DNA of 64,000 nt from contig NZNC01000015.1 in assembly GCA_002692965.1 (NCBI GenBank), positions 310,001 through 374,000 of the forward strand, given 5' to 3'. Within the stretch, counting starts at the first letter, position 1. The number at the start of each line of letters is the position of its first letter. The notes beneath the pieces are model-generated. The model did no database searches. It worked only from the letters and a program-made list of their open reading frames with translations, and had not been told where the DNA came from. Both the position numbers and the translations under genes were made by a program. Of the stretch, positions 31,925 through 41,353 are shown piece after piece. This DNA comes from Haliea sp. (GTDB lineage Bacteria > Pseudomonadota > Gammaproteobacteria > Pseudomonadales > Halieaceae).

Positions 31925-33487
31925 ATGGGCGATCATCATCACGGTCCTGCCAAGGGCCTCAGTCGGTGGCTGTTCACCACCAACCACAAAGATATTGGGA
32001 CCATGTACCTGTGGTTCTCCTTTGCCATGTTCATCCTGGGCGGTGCCTTTGCGATGATCATCCGGGCGGAACTGTTCCAGCCCGGCATGCAGCTGGTTGA
32101 GCCGGCCTTCTTCAACCAGATGACCACCCTGCACGGGCTGGTCATGGTATTCGGCGCGATCATGCCCTCCTTCGTGGGCCTGGCCAACTGGATGATCCCG
32201 ATGATGATCGGGGCGCCGGACATGGCCCTGCCGCGGATGAACAACTGGAGTTTCTGGATCCTGCCCCCGGCATTCCTGATCCTGGCCTCCACGCTGTTCA
32301 TGGAAGGGGGTGCTCCCGCCTTCGGCTGGACCTTTTACGCACCGCTCTCCACCACCTACGCGCCGCCGTCGGTCACCTTCTTTATCTTCTCCATCCACGT
32401 GTTGGGCATGTCCTCCATCATGGGCGCGATCAACATCATCGCCACGGTGATGAACATGCGTGCGCCTGGCATGACCTACATGAAGATGCCGCTGTTCGTG
32501 TGGACCTGGTTGATCACCGCCTTCCTGCTGGTTGCCGTGATGCCGGTACTCGCGGGTGCGGTCACCATGATGCTGATGGATATTCACTTCGGCACCAGCT
32601 TCTTCTCCGCCGCTGGCGGCGGTGACCCGGTCCTGTTCCAGCACGTGTTCTGGTTCTTCGGTCACCCCGAGGTGTACATCATCATCCTGCCGGCTTTCGG
32701 TGTGGTCAGTCAGATCATCCCGACCTTTGCCCGCAAGCCGCTGTTTGGCTACGACTCCATGGTCTACGCCACGGCCTCCATCGCCTTCCTGTCCTTTATC
32801 GTGTGGGCGCACCACATGTACACGGTAGGCATGCCGGTCGCCGGTGAGCTGTTCTTCATGTACGCCACCATGCTGATCGCCGTCCCCACCGGGGTGAAGG
32901 TGTTCAACTGGGTCACCACCATGTGGCGCGGCGCCATGACCTTCGAAACCCCGATGCTGTTCTGCATGGGTTTCCTGGTGCTGTTCACCATCGGCGGTTT
33001 CACCGGCCTGATGCTGTCCATCGCGCCGGCTGACTTCCAGTATCACGACAGCTACTTCGTGGTGGCCCACTTCCACTACGTGATGGTTGCGGGTGCGGTG
33101 TTCTCCATGTCCGCCGCGGTCTACTACTGGCTGCCCAAGTGGTGCGGCAAGATGTACAGCGAAACCATGGGCAAGACCCACTTCTGGATCTCGTTCATCG
33201 GCTTCAACATCACCTTCTTCCCGCAGCACTTCGTGGGTCTGGCCGGCATGCCGCGCCGTATCCCCGACTATGCACTGCAGTTCGCCGATTTCAACATGAT
33301 GTCCAGTATCGGCGCCTTTATCTACGGTGCTTCGCAGATCCTGTTCCTGTACAACGTGATTGCCACCATTGTGTCCGGCAAGCCCACTGACAAGGAAAAA
33401 GTCTGGGAAGGTGCCGAAGGTCTGGAGTGGACGGTTGCTACGCCTGCCCCCTACCACACCTTCGAGCGCCCCCCGGCGGTTCGCTGA
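31925..33487 (+). CDS. coxA: Cytochrome c oxidase subunit I
   Basis: A 520-residue, 12-helix catalytic subunit. Heme a and heme a3-CuB ligands are recognisable: the first His in TLHGLVMVFG; WFFGHPEVYIIILPAFG with the His-Tyr cross-link pair; WAHHMYTVGM (CuB His pair); and VAHFHYVMVAG (heme a3/a His). It reduces O2 to water and pumps protons. GGAGGAG is placed just before ATG 31925. Confidence 0.98.
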   Translation: MGDHHHGPAKGLSRWLFTTNHKDIGTMYLWFSFAMFILGGAFAMIIRAELFQPGMQLVEPAFFNQMTTLHGLVMVFGAIMPSFVGLANWMIPMMIGAPDMALPRMNNWSFWILPPAFLILASTLFMEGGAPAFGWTFYAPLSTTYAPPSVTFFIFSIHVLGMSSIMGAINIIATVMNMRAPGMTYMKMPLFVWTWLITAFLLVAVMPVLAGAVTMMLMDIHFGTSFFSAAGGGDPVLFQHVFWFFGHPEVYIIILPAFGVVSQIIPTFARKPLFGYDSMVYATASIAFLSFIVWAHHMYTVGMPVAGELFFMYATMLIAVPTGVKVFNWVTTMWRGAMTFETPMLFCMGFLVLFTIGGFTGLMLSIAPADFQYHDSYFVVAHFHYVMVAGAVFSMSAAVYYWLPKWCGKMYSETMGKTHFWISFIGFNITFFPQHFVGLAGMPRRIPDYALQFADFNMMSSIGAFIYGASQILFLYNVIATIVSGKPTDKEKVWEGAEGLEWTVATPAPYHTFERPPAVR

Positions 33488-33512
33488 AGGCAGAGAAACG
33501 AGGTAGGGAGAG

Positions 33513-34073
33513 ATGCTCAAGGTCAGTCGCAATCCGGTTGTTGATACGGTCGCCAAGCTGGTGGTCACGGCGGTGGCAATGTTTGCCTTCGTGTTCGTGG
33601 TCATGGTGCCGCTCTACAACGTGCTTTGCGACGCCCTGGGCATCAACGGCAAGACCTCGGGCGAGGCCTATACCTCGGTTCAGGCGGGGGTGGACGAGAC
33701 GCGGATGGTGACCATCCAGTTCGTCGCCACCAACAACGAGGGCATGCCCTGGGAGTTCGGGCCCAGCGTGAACTCGATGAAGGTGCACCCCGGTGCCAGC
33801 AATGACACCGTGTTTCACGCCAGCAACCCCCTGCCCGATGCCATGGTGGCCCAGGCGATCCCGAGTATCTCGCCGTCCCGGGCCGCGGCCTACTTCCACA
33901 AGACCGAGTGTTTCTGCTTTAACCAGCAGCCACTGGACGGGGAAAGCAGTGCGGAAATGCCCCTGCAGTTTATCGTCGATCGCGACCTGCCACAGGACAT
34001 CCACACGATTACCCTTTCCTACACTATATTTGACGTGACGGACATGGTGCGCGGTGCTGTCGCCGCGCGCTGA
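33513..34073 (+). CDS. ctaG: Cytochrome c oxidase assembly factor Cox11/CtaG
   Basis: A 186-residue protein with one N-terminal membrane helix (about 15-37) and a periplasmic immunoglobulin-like domain. The copper-binding Cys pair is in KTECFCFNQQ. It delivers Cu(I) to the CuB site of subunit I. It lies between coxA and coxC, the common order. Confidence 0.95.
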   Translation: MLKVSRNPVVDTVAKLVVTAVAMFAFVFVVMVPLYNVLCDALGINGKTSGEAYTSVQAGVDETRMVTIQFVATNNEGMPWEFGPSVNSMKVHPGASNDTVFHASNPLPDAMVAQAIPSISPSRAAAYFHKTECFCFNQQPLDGESSAEMPLQFIVDRDLPQDIHTITLSYTIFDVTDMVRGAVAAR

Positions 34074-34115
34074 CCATTCGGCCGGGTGTGCCGGGTGCAT
34101 TAACGGAGAATCCCA

Positions 34116-35087
34116 ATGACAACCCAGAGTTCAGCAGAGTACGAGAAGTATTACGTACCGGAGAAAAGCAAGCTGGCGGTGTGTGCCACCCTCGGTCTCG
34201 TTACGAGTACCTTTGGTGCCGCCAATGTCATGAACGACATGACCTTCGGCGACGGCACCACGGGCAGCTCCTGGGGTATTTTTCTTGTCGGCCTGTTCAT
34301 CTTCTCGGCCACGTTGTTCGGCTGGTTCCGCATGGCGATCAAGGAAAACCTCGCCGGCCTGAACAGCGCACAGCTGAAGAAATCCTATGTGCTGGGCATG
34401 TTCTGGTTCATCTTCTCCGAAGTGATGTTCTTCCTCGCCTTCTTCGGCGCCCTGTTCTACGTGCGCAACCTGGTTGGCCCCTGGCTGTCCGGTGAAGGGG
34501 ATGGCGGTCGTATGAACCACCTGCTGTGGGAAGGTTTCCAGTACGCCTGGCCGATGCCCCAGACTCCCCAGGAAGCCGTGGGCGGCGTGGCCAACCAGCC
34601 GATTGCCAACATGGGTACCTTCCAGAGCTACGAGAAGAGCATGGCCTTCAGCGATGCGGCGGCCTGGTACCTGTGGTTGCCCTTGTGGAACACCATCATC
34701 CTGCTCTCCTCCTCGGTAACCGTGCACATTGCCCACCTGGGCCTGCTCAACGGCAACAAGAGCAAGTTCAACCTGTGGCTGGGTATTACCGTGGTACTGG
34801 GTATGGTCTTCGTGGGCCTGCAGGCCCTGGAATACTACGAAGCCTACGCGCACTTTGGCTTGACCCTGAATTCCGGGATCTACGGGTCGACCTTCTTCAT
34901 GTTGACTGGCTTCCACGGCTTCCACGTGTTGATGGGCATGACCATGCTGCTGATCCAGTGGCTGCGCTCCGTGAGGGCGGGCCACTTTACCGCGGACGAT
35001 CACTTTGGCTTCGAGGCGTCCAGCTGGTACTGGCACTTCGTGGACGTGGTGTGGGTCTTCCTGTTCCTGTTCGTCTACATCCTGTAA
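34116..35087 (+). CDS. coxC: Cytochrome c oxidase subunit III
   Basis: A 323-residue, seven-helix protein without cofactors that stabilises the catalytic core. FIFSEVMFFLAFFGALFY, HIAHLGLLNGNKSK, GFHGFHVLMG and the terminal SSWYWHFVDVVWVFLF are typical. It is somewhat longer than average because of a periplasmic insertion around residues 120-190. It converges with the small DUF2909 gene. Confidence 0.96.
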   Translation: MTTQSSAEYEKYYVPEKSKLAVCATLGLVTSTFGAANVMNDMTFGDGTTGSSWGIFLVGLFIFSATLFGWFRMAIKENLAGLNSAQLKKSYVLGMFWFIFSEVMFFLAFFGALFYVRNLVGPWLSGEGDGGRMNHLLWEGFQYAWPMPQTPQEAVGGVANQPIANMGTFQSYEKSMAFSDAAAWYLWLPLWNTIILLSSSVTVHIAHLGLLNGNKSKFNLWLGITVVLGMVFVGLQALEYYEAYAHFGLTLNSGIYGSTFFMLTGFHGFHVLMGMTMLLIQWLRSVRAGHFTADDHFGFEASSWYWHFVDVVWVFLFLFVYIL

Positions 35088-35092
35088 GGCGG

Positions 35093-35350
35093 CTATTCAG
35101 CCGCCCCCTCCACCTGGGATGCCGCGGGCGCCGGGCCCGCATCCCAGGGGTTGCGATGACCGAGTTGCCCGGTCGCCACGCCATAGACGATCAATGCCGC
35201 GAGGGCAATGGCCAGACTGAGCCGTACTCCCAGGGAGTTGAATGTGCGCCGTTTGGTCTTGTCGCCCTGATCGATCATCAGGTAGTAGAATCCGCTGCCC
35301 AGGCTGGCGATCAGGGCCAGCATCAAGATAACTATCGCAAATTTCAGCAA
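35093..35350 (-). CDS. DUF2909-type twin-transmembrane protein
   Basis: An 85-residue protein with two membrane helices (about residues 4-26 and 43-62) separated by a charged DQGDKTKRR loop. A TTG start at 35350 is indicated by an excellent AAGGAG 7 nt upstream on the minus strand; upstream frame has no alternative site. A small antisense gene of this kind between coxC and SURF1 is also found in Pseudomonas-type cox clusters. Its function is unknown, and position suggests a link to oxidase assembly. Confidence 0.78.
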   Translation of the reverse strand: MLKFAIVILMLALIASLGSGFYYLMIDQGDKTKRRTFNSLGVRLSLAIALAALIVYGVATGQLGHRNPWDAGPAPAASQVEGAAE

Positions 35351-35441
35351 TGTTCCGCTCCTTTTTCCAGATTGCGCAGTATAGACCAGCTGGCCTGGCG
35401 GGCGGAGACGGCCCTGACATTTGTCGCGAGAGGTGACCGTC

Positions 35442-36188
35442 ATGCGCCTGCGGTTTGACGTCGAGTGGCGTATCACCCTGGCCACAGCGGTGCTGTTTCC
35501 CCTGCTTATCAGTCTGGGTTTCTGGCAGCTGGATCGCGCTGCCGAGAAGCAGCAGCTGGAGGCGGAGTGGGCGCAGCGCCAGAGTGCGCCTCCGGTGGCC
35601 TTGTCGGCCCTGCGCGATCGGGATGCCGACGAGCTGGTCTACCGCGGGGTGCGTTTGCAAGGCGAATTTCTCGAGGGACGCTACCTGCTGCTGGACAATC
35701 GGGTGCGCCAGGGCCGATTTGGCTACGAAGTGGTGGGCGTGATGACTTTGGAGGACGGCGGCCTGGCGCTGGTCAATCGCGGCTGGCTGGCGGGCGACCC
35801 GGCGCGTCGCGAACTGCCCGACGTGGCCTGGCCGGCGGGCACGGTGACCCTCGACGGGCACCTTTACCGTTCCCCGGGGGAGCCCTATCTGCTGGGGGAG
35901 CAGGACTTTTCCGGGGAGTGGCCCCTGGTAATCCAGGCGCTGGACATCGACGCCATCGCCGCGCGCTTGCGGGAGGCGTACTCCGCCGAGCTGTTTCCAC
36001 TCGAAGTGCGAATGGCGGCGGGTCAGCCGGGGGCCCTGCTCACCGACTGGCAGGTGGTCAACGCCAGCCCGGCGAAACACCGCGGTTATGCGGTGCAGTG
36101 GTTCAGCATGGCGGCAGTCCTGGTGCTCTTCTGGCTGCTGCGTAACTCCAACCTGTGGTCCCTGATCCGCAACCGAAGGACACCTTGA
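35442..36188 (+). CDS. SURF1-family oxidase assembly protein
   Basis: A 248-residue protein with membrane helices at both ends (about 12-30 and 222-240) enclosing a periplasmic domain. SLGFWQLDRAAEKQQLE near the start, LLDNRVRQGRFGYEVV, LVNRGWL and the C-terminal KHRGYAVQWFSMA are SURF1 signatures. SURF1 helps insert heme a into subunit I. ATG 35442 has AGAGGTGA upstream. Confidence 0.94.
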   Translation: MRLRFDVEWRITLATAVLFPLLISLGFWQLDRAAEKQQLEAEWAQRQSAPPVALSALRDRDADELVYRGVRLQGEFLEGRYLLLDNRVRQGRFGYEVVGVMTLEDGGLALVNRGWLAGDPARRELPDVAWPAGTVTLDGHLYRSPGEPYLLGEQDFSGEWPLVIQALDIDAIAARLREAYSAELFPLEVRMAAGQPGALLTDWQVVNASPAKHRGYAVQWFSMAAVLVLFWLLRNSNLWSLIRNRRTP

Positions 36189-36191
36189 AAC

Positions 36192-36851
36192 ATGCAACAG
36201 CGCCCCGACAACCGAAGTGGCAGGATGGTTATCCTGCTGATCGCCGGGATCCCGGTGACGATCATACTGGCGGCCACCTGGTTGTGGTGGTTCGTGATGC
36301 GCGGTGACCTGGATCTGGTGGGTGCGCTCGGCACCGCCAACAAGGGCGAGCTGGTGCAGCCGCCGCGCCCCCTCCCGGAGCATGTACTGATGACGGCCTC
36401 GGGGGCAGAGCTGCCCTGGACCAACAGCGATCACCAGTGGACCCTGCTGGTCGCCCACCCCGGGGAGCGCTGCGCCGAAACCTGCGAACGACAGCTCTAC
36501 CTGACCCGGCAGATCCACATTGCCCTGGGCAAGGAGTTCCACCGCATCCGGCGCTACTACGTCGGTGATCACGCGCCGGACGCGACGCGACTCGATGTGT
36601 CGACGCTGAGTGATGATCACCCCGTACCTGGCAGCTTCCCCGAACTGCTGGACAAGGAGCACCAGGGCATCACCGCGGCCCAGGTAAGCCCGGAAACCTA
36701 TCGCGCCCTGTTCCCGGAAACCCTGGAGGCTCCCTCGACCTGGTACCTGGTGGACCCCGCGGGCTGGGTCATGATGACCTATGATAAAGATGACACCTAC
36801 AAGGATGTCATCTCCGATCTCAAATTCCTGCTCAAGAATTCAGGCGACTGA
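36192..36851 (+). CDS. Membrane-anchored SCO/thioredoxin-like protein in cox cluster
   Basis: A 219-residue protein with one N-terminal membrane anchor (about 12-34) and a periplasmic domain with a probable thioredoxin-like fold. C94-A-E-T-C98 gives the CxxxC spacing of SCO copper chaperones, after LLVAHPGERC. The late STWYLVDPAGWVMMTYD resembles the thioredoxin-fold cis-Pro strand. Similar proteins occur between SURF1 and ctaA/ctaB in related clusters. A copper-transfer or redox role in oxidase assembly is inferred. SURF1 ends 3 nt upstream and cyoE starts 4 nt downstream. Confidence 0.75.
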   Translation: MQQRPDNRSGRMVILLIAGIPVTIILAATWLWWFVMRGDLDLVGALGTANKGELVQPPRPLPEHVLMTASGAELPWTNSDHQWTLLVAHPGERCAETCERQLYLTRQIHIALGKEFHRIRRYYVGDHAPDATRLDVSTLSDDHPVPGSFPELLDKEHQGITAAQVSPETYRALFPETLEAPSTWYLVDPAGWVMMTYDKDDTYKDVISDLKFLLKNSGD

Positions 36852-36855
36852 CGCT

Positions 36856-37758
36856 ATGGCTGAACAGATGGCAACCGCGGGCAAGGCGACCTGGCGAGAC
36901 TACAAGGAACTCACCAAGCCCAATGTGGTGGCGCTGATGATCCTGACCTCCGTGATCGGGATGTTCATGGCCGTGCCCGGCATGGTGCCCCTGGATGCGC
37001 TGATCTTCGGCAACCTGGGCATAGCCCTGTGTGCCGGTGCGGCGGCGGCGGTGAATCACCTGGTGGATCAGAGTATCGATCAGCGCATGGCGCGCCCCCG
37101 CAACCGGCCGGTTGCGGGTGGCCGGGTGGGCAAGTGGCAGGCCGTGGCCTTCGCCCTGCTGCTGGGCGGCGCCGGCATGGCGGTCCTGCTGTGGCAGGTC
37201 AATGCCCTCACCGCCTGGCTGACCCTGGCCTCCCTGGTGGGCTATGCCTTTGTCTACACCCTGTTTCTCAAGCGCGCCACGCCACAGAACATCGTCATCG
37301 GCGGGCTGGCCGGGGCGGCACCGCCGCTGCTGGGCTGGACCGCGGTCACTGGCGAGATCCACGGCCACGCCCTGCTGCTGGTGCTGATCATCTTTGCCTG
37401 GACGCCGCCCCACTTCTGGGCCCTCGCGATCCACCGCAAGGAGGAATACGCGGCGGTGGAAATTCCCATGCTGCCGGTGACCCATGGCGATGCCTTCACG
37501 CGCCTGCACATCCTGCTCTACACCATCCTCATGTTTCTGATCACCCTGCTGCCCTATGTCACGCGCATGAGCGGCCCGCTCTACCTGCTGGGCGCCGTGG
37601 TGCTGGGCGGTGGCTTCCTCTACTGGGCGATCGAGCTGATGCGCAAGCGCAATCCCAACGCCCCCATGGAAACCTTCAAGTATTCTATTGTCTATCTGAT
37701 GGCCCTGTTCGTTATCATGCTGGTGGATCATTACCTGTTCCCGCCGCATACCCTGTAA
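36856..37758 (+). CDS. ctaB: Protoheme IX farnesyltransferase (heme O synthase)
   Basis: A 300-residue UbiA-superfamily membrane prenyltransferase that farnesylates heme b to heme O. The polyprenyl-diphosphate motif is NHLVDQSIDQRMARPRNRP, with a second region FAWTPPHFWALAIHRKEEY. It is immediately downstream of the SCO-like gene. Notably, no heme A synthase (ctaA) gene lies beside it. Confidence 0.96.
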   Translation: MAEQMATAGKATWRDYKELTKPNVVALMILTSVIGMFMAVPGMVPLDALIFGNLGIALCAGAAAAVNHLVDQSIDQRMARPRNRPVAGGRVGKWQAVAFALLLGGAGMAVLLWQVNALTAWLTLASLVGYAFVYTLFLKRATPQNIVIGGLAGAAPPLLGWTAVTGEIHGHALLLVLIIFAWTPPHFWALAIHRKEEYAAVEIPMLPVTHGDAFTRLHILLYTILMFLITLLPYVTRMSGPLYLLGAVVLGGGFLYWAIELMRKRNPNAPMETFKYSIVYLMALFVIMLVDHYLFPPHTL

Positions 37759-37770
37759 GGACATTGCACC

Positions 37771-38433
37771 ATGAGCTCTGACCACACTCCGGCCCAGTCC
37801 CGGGGCATCAAGATCACCGTGGCCGTCGTGGTCGCCTTCATCCTGGTGGTGGTGGCCAGCTTCGTCCACCGCATCAATCAACCGCGCGCCATGACGCCGA
37901 CGGAAATGCTGGCCAATGGCACGGTCCTGCTGCAGACCCCGCGCGACCTGGGCGATTTCGAGCTGGTGGACCACCGCGGCGAGCCCTTTACCCCCGAGCG
38001 ACTCGAGGGCCACTGGACGCTGGTGTTCTTCGGCTTCACCCACTGCCCGGATATCTGTCCCACCACCATGGCCTTTCTCAACCAGTTCATGCAGCAGCTG
38101 GAAGGCACGGAAGCGGACGATACCGAAGTGGTGATGGTGTCCGTGGACCCGGCCCGGGATACACCCGAGCAGCTGGCCGAGTACGTGCCCTTCTTTAATC
38201 CGGCGTTCATCGGAGTTACCGGTGAGTTCCTGGATGTGCACCGTTTTGCCACGGCGCTGAATACGCCTTTCCGCAAGGTGCCACTGGACGACGGCAACTA
38301 CACCGTGGATCACGGTGGCAATGTCATGGTCATCAACCCCCGCGGCGACTACCATGCCTTTTTCCGCACGCCGCTGGACATGGCCCGAATGAAAACCACC
38401 TATCGCGCCATGCGCGTGCTCTGGGATCGCTGA
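37771..38433 (+). CDS. SCO1/SenC copper chaperone
   Basis: A 220-residue protein with an N-terminal membrane anchor (about 12-32) and a periplasmic thioredoxin fold. The copper motif is C92-P-D-I-C96 in [13 protein letters not shown], and the third ligand is the His in [13 protein letters not shown]. It metallates the CuA site of subunit II. It is the last gene of the cox run, 16 nt before polA. Confidence 0.95.
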   Translation: MSSDHTPAQSRGIKITVAVVVAFILVVVASFVHRINQPRAMTPTEMLANGTVLLQTPRDLGDFELVDHRGEPFTPERLEGHWTLVFFGFTHCPDICPTTMAFLNQFMQQLEGTEADDTEVVMVSVDPARDTPEQLAEYVPFFNPAFIGVTGEFLDVHRFATALNTPFRKVPLDDGNYTVDHGGNVMVINPRGDYHAFFRTPLDMARMKTTYRAMRVLWDR

Positions 38434-38449
38434 CACAGGGAAGCGCCAC

Positions 38450-41179
38450 ATGCCGACATCACAGCCGCCCCTGGTCCTGGTCGACGGTTCCTCCTACCTC
38501 TACCGGGCTTTCCACGCGCTGCCCCCCCTGACCACGTCCCGGGGCGAACCCAGTGGGGCGGTCAAGGGGGTGATCAGCATGCTGCGCCGGCTGTGCCGGG
38601 ACTATCCCGACAGCCCGGTGGTGGTGATATTCGACGCGCCGGGCAAGACCTTCCGCGACGAGCTGTTCGAGGAGTACAAGGCCCATCGCCCGCCCATGCC
38701 CGACGAGCTGCGCGCGCAGGTCGAGCCGATCCACGCCCTGGTGCGGGCCATGGGCCTGCCGCTGATCTGCGAGCCCGGCGTGGAGGCCGACGACGTCATC
38801 GGTACTCTGGCCCGCCAGGCCAGCGCCGCCGAGCGCCCGGTGATCGTATCCACCGGCGACAAGGACATGGCCCAGCTGGTGGATGCCAACATCACCCTGG
38901 TCAATACCATGACGGGCACCACCCTGGACATCGCGGGTGTGGAGGAGAAGTTCGGCATTCCCCCGGAGCGGGTGATCGACCTCTTGGCCCTGATGGGTGA
39001 CAAGGTGGACAACATCCCGGGTGTCCCCGGTGTTGGCGAGAAGACCGCCCTCGCCCTATTGCAGGGGCTGGGCGGGCTGGATTCGATCTACGCGCAGTTG
39101 GACCAGGTCGCGGATCTCGGCTTCCGCGGCGCCAAGAGCATGGCGGCGAAGCTGGAAAAAGAGCGGGAGCGGGCCTTCCTCTCCTACGAGCTGGCGACCA
39201 TCAAGACCGACCTGGAACTGGACGAGAAGCCCGAGGATCTGCACAACGCCGAGCCGGATCGCGAGGCCCTGCAGTCCTGGTACACCCGGCTGGAATTCAA
39301 GGGCTGGCTGGAGGAGCTGCTGGCCGGGGATGACCCAGCCGCGGGCGAGGCCGGTGCCGAGGAGGCTCCCGCCGCCGAGTACGCGATTGTCACCAGTCAG
39401 GCGGATTTTGACGCCTGGATGGAAAAGCTGGAGGCGGCGGACTGCTTTGCCTTCGACACCGAAACCACCAGCCTGAACTACATGGAAGCGCGCATCGTCG
39501 GCGTTTCCTTCGCGGTGGAACCCGGCGCGGCCGCCTATGTGCCCCTGGGTCACGACTACCTCGGGGCCCCCGAGCAGCTGGACCGCGAGCAGGTGCTGAC
39601 GCGCCTGAAGCCCCTGCTGGAGGACCCGCAGCGGGCCAAGCTGGGCCAGAACCTCAAGTACGACGCCAATGTGCTGGCCAACCACGGGATCGCCCTGGCG
39701 GGCATCCGCCACGACACCATGCTGGAGTCCTACGTGCTGGACTCCACCGCCACCCGCCACGACATGGACAGCCTGGCTCTCAAGTACCTGGGGCAGCGCA
39801 CCATTCACTTCGAGGACATTGCCGGAAAGGGCGCGAAGCAGCTCACCTTCAACCAGATCAAGCTGGAGGAAGCTGGCCCCTACGCCGCGGAGGACGCCGA
39901 GGTGACCCTGCGCCTGCACCACAAATTGTGGCCGCAGCTGGAGGGGCTGCCGGGCCTGAAGCGGGTCTACGAGGAGATCGAGGTTCCCCTGGTGCCGGTG
40001 CTGTCTCGAATCGAGCGTACCGGTGCGCTGGTTTCCCGGGAACTGCTGCACCGCCAGAGCGAGGAGCTGGCCGCTCGCATGGAAACCCTGGTGGGCGAGG
40101 CCCACGAGCTGGCGGGGGAAGCCTTCAACCTGGGTTCCACCAAGCAGCTCGGCGAGATCCTTTTCAACAAGCTGGAGCTTCCGGTACTCAAGAAGACCCC
40201 CAAGGGAGCGCCCTCGACAGCCGAGGAAGTACTGGCCGAGCTGGCCATGGACTATCCCCTGCCCCGGGTGATCCTGGAGTACCGCAGCCTGAGCAAGCTG
40301 AAGTCCACCTACACCGACAAGCTCCCGGAGATGGTCGATCCCGGCACCGGGCGCATTCACACCTCCTACCACCAGGCGGTGGCTGCCACCGGGCGCCTCT
40401 CCTCCTCCGATCCCAATCTGCAGAACATCCCCATCCGCACCGAGGAGGGCCGGCGCATCCGCCAGGCCTTTATCGCACCGGAGGGTTACCGCATCGTGGC
40501 GGCGGACTACTCCCAGATCGAGCTGCGGATCATGGCCCATCTGTCCGGCGACGAGGGGCTGATGACGGCTTTCCGCGAGGGGCTCGACGTGCACCGAGCC
40601 ACCGCTTCGGAGGTCTTCGGCGTGCCCCTGGACAGTGTCTCTGGCGAGCAGCGGCGCAAGGCCAAGGCGATCAATTTCGGCCTGATTTACGGTATGTCCG
40701 CCTTCGGTCTCGGGCGCCAGCTGCACCTGGGGCGCAACGAGGCCCAGGAGTACATCGACCGCTACTTCGAGCGCTACCCGGGGGTGCAGGACTATATGGA
40801 CCGCACCCGCGCCACGGCGCGGGACAAGGGTTACGTGGAAACCCTGTTTGGCCGCCGCCTCTACCTGCCGGAAATCAACGCCAGCAATCGCATGCGCGCC
40901 CAGGCGGCGGAACGCACCGCCATCAACGCGCCCATGCAGGGCTCGGCGGCGGATATCATCAAGCGGGCCATGCTGACGGTGGATGCCTGGCTGCAGAAGG
41001 GCGAGCTGGATGCCCGCATGATCATGCAGGTCCACGACGAACTGATCCTGGAAGTGGCGGAGGACGACGTGGATGCGGCCTGCGAACGCCTTTGCGAGCT
41101 GATGTCCGGGGCCGCGGAGCTGGCGGTTCCCCTGCTGGTGGAAGCCGGCGCGGGAAAAAATTGGGATGAGGCGCACTGA
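38450..41179 (+). CDS. polA: DNA polymerase I
   Basis: A 909-residue, full-length Pol I. The N-terminal 5' nuclease ([27 protein letters not shown]) is followed by an intact 3'-5' exonuclease ([10 protein letters not shown], then a late Tyr-x3-Asp motif [10 protein letters not shown]) and a C-terminal polymerase. Polymerase motifs A ([17 protein letters not shown]), B ([15 protein letters not shown]) and C (QVHDELILE) are visible. It acts in Okazaki fragment maturation and repair. The proofreading carboxylates appear present. A hairpin begins right at the stop codon, and the sRNA locus follows. Confidence 0.98.
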   Translation: MPTSQPPLVLVDGSSYLYRAFHALPPLTTSRGEPSGAVKGVISMLRRLCRDYPDSPVVVIFDAPGKTFRDELFEEYKAHRPPMPDELRAQVEPIHALVRAMGLPLICEPGVEADDVIGTLARQASAAERPVIVSTGDKDMAQLVDANITLVNTMTGTTLDIAGVEEKFGIPPERVIDLLALMGDKVDNIPGVPGVGEKTALALLQGLGGLDSIYAQLDQVADLGFRGAKSMAAKLEKERERAFLSYELATIKTDLELDEKPEDLHNAEPDREALQSWYTRLEFKGWLEELLAGDDPAAGEAGAEEAPAAEYAIVTSQADFDAWMEKLEAADCFAFDTETTSLNYMEARIVGVSFAVEPGAAAYVPLGHDYLGAPEQLDREQVLTRLKPLLEDPQRAKLGQNLKYDANVLANHGIALAGIRHDTMLESYVLDSTATRHDMDSLALKYLGQRTIHFEDIAGKGAKQLTFNQIKLEEAGPYAAEDAEVTLRLHHKLWPQLEGLPGLKRVYEEIEVPLVPVLSRIERTGALVSRELLHRQSEELAARMETLVGEAHELAGEAFNLGSTKQLGEILFNKLELPVLKKTPKGAPSTAEEVLAELAMDYPLPRVILEYRSLSKLKSTYTDKLPEMVDPGTGRIHTSYHQAVAATGRLSSSDPNLQNIPIRTEEGRRIRQAFIAPEGYRIVAADYSQIELRIMAHLSGDEGLMTAFREGLDVHRATASEVFGVPLDSVSGEQRRKAKAINFGLIYGMSAFGLGRQLHLGRNEAQEYIDRYFERYPGVQDYMDRTRATARDKGYVETLFGRRLYLPEINASNRMRAQAAERTAINAPMQGSAADIIKRAMLTVDAWLQKGELDARMIMQVHDELILEVAEDDVDAACERLCELMSGAAELAVPLLVEAGAGKNWDEAH

Positions 41180-41197
41180 CGCGGGAACTTTCCCGCG
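41180..41197 (+). other. Hairpin at the polA 3' end overlapping the sRNA promoter
   Basis: CGCGGGA (41180-41186), loop ACTT, TCCCGCG (41191-41197) is a perfect inverted repeat starting directly after the polA stop. There is no T-run. It overlaps the GAACTT -35 element of the following promoter. Confidence 0.6.
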
Positions 41198-41211
41198 GGG
41201 GCCCGGTCACA
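41185..41211 (+). promoter_or_regulatory. Sigma-E/AlgU-like promoter of the polA-engB sRNA
   Basis: GAACTT (41185-41190), the canonical extracytoplasmic-stress -35, is followed after 16 nt by TCACA (41207-41211), close to the TCTGA-type -10. The predicted start (~41218) coincides with the first base of the first RNA stem-loop. ErsA of Pseudomonas, at the same locus, is known to be transcribed by sigma-22 (AlgU). Confidence 0.55.
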
Positions 41212-41217
41212 GTTACC

Positions 41218-41334
41218 GTAGCATGCTGCTACCTCCGCCAGCCTTTCTCCATGGGTGATGGCGGAGAGTCTCTTCCCCAGAGACCCCAAGCTGGCCCGGT
41301 AGTCTGCCCCCCCTGTGGGCTACCGGGCTTTTTT
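41218..41334 (+). ncRNA. Candidate ErsA/Spot 42-type small RNA
   Basis: About 117 nt in the polA-engB gap fold into four consecutive perfect stem-loops. They are GTAGCA/TGCTAC (41218-41232), CTCCGCCA/TGGCGGAG (41233-41266, loop containing TTTCTCCATGGG), GTCTCT/AGAGAC (41268-41284, loop TCCCC) and a terminator GCCCGGTAG/CTACCGGGC plus six T (41294-41334). A stress-type promoter precedes it. Enterics encode Spot 42 and Pseudomonas encodes ErsA at this locus, both Hfq-dependent regulators. The CU-rich loop could pair with ribosome-binding sites. Orthology to ErsA is inferred from position, promoter type and size, not from an alignment. Confidence 0.68.
41294..41334 (+). terminator. Rho-independent terminator of the sRNA
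   Basis: GCCCGGTAG (41294-41302) pairs perfectly with CTACCGGGC (41320-41328) and is followed by TTTTTT (41329-41334). Confidence 0.9.
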
Positions 41335-41353
41335 ATGCCCGGTGTGTTTGTTC

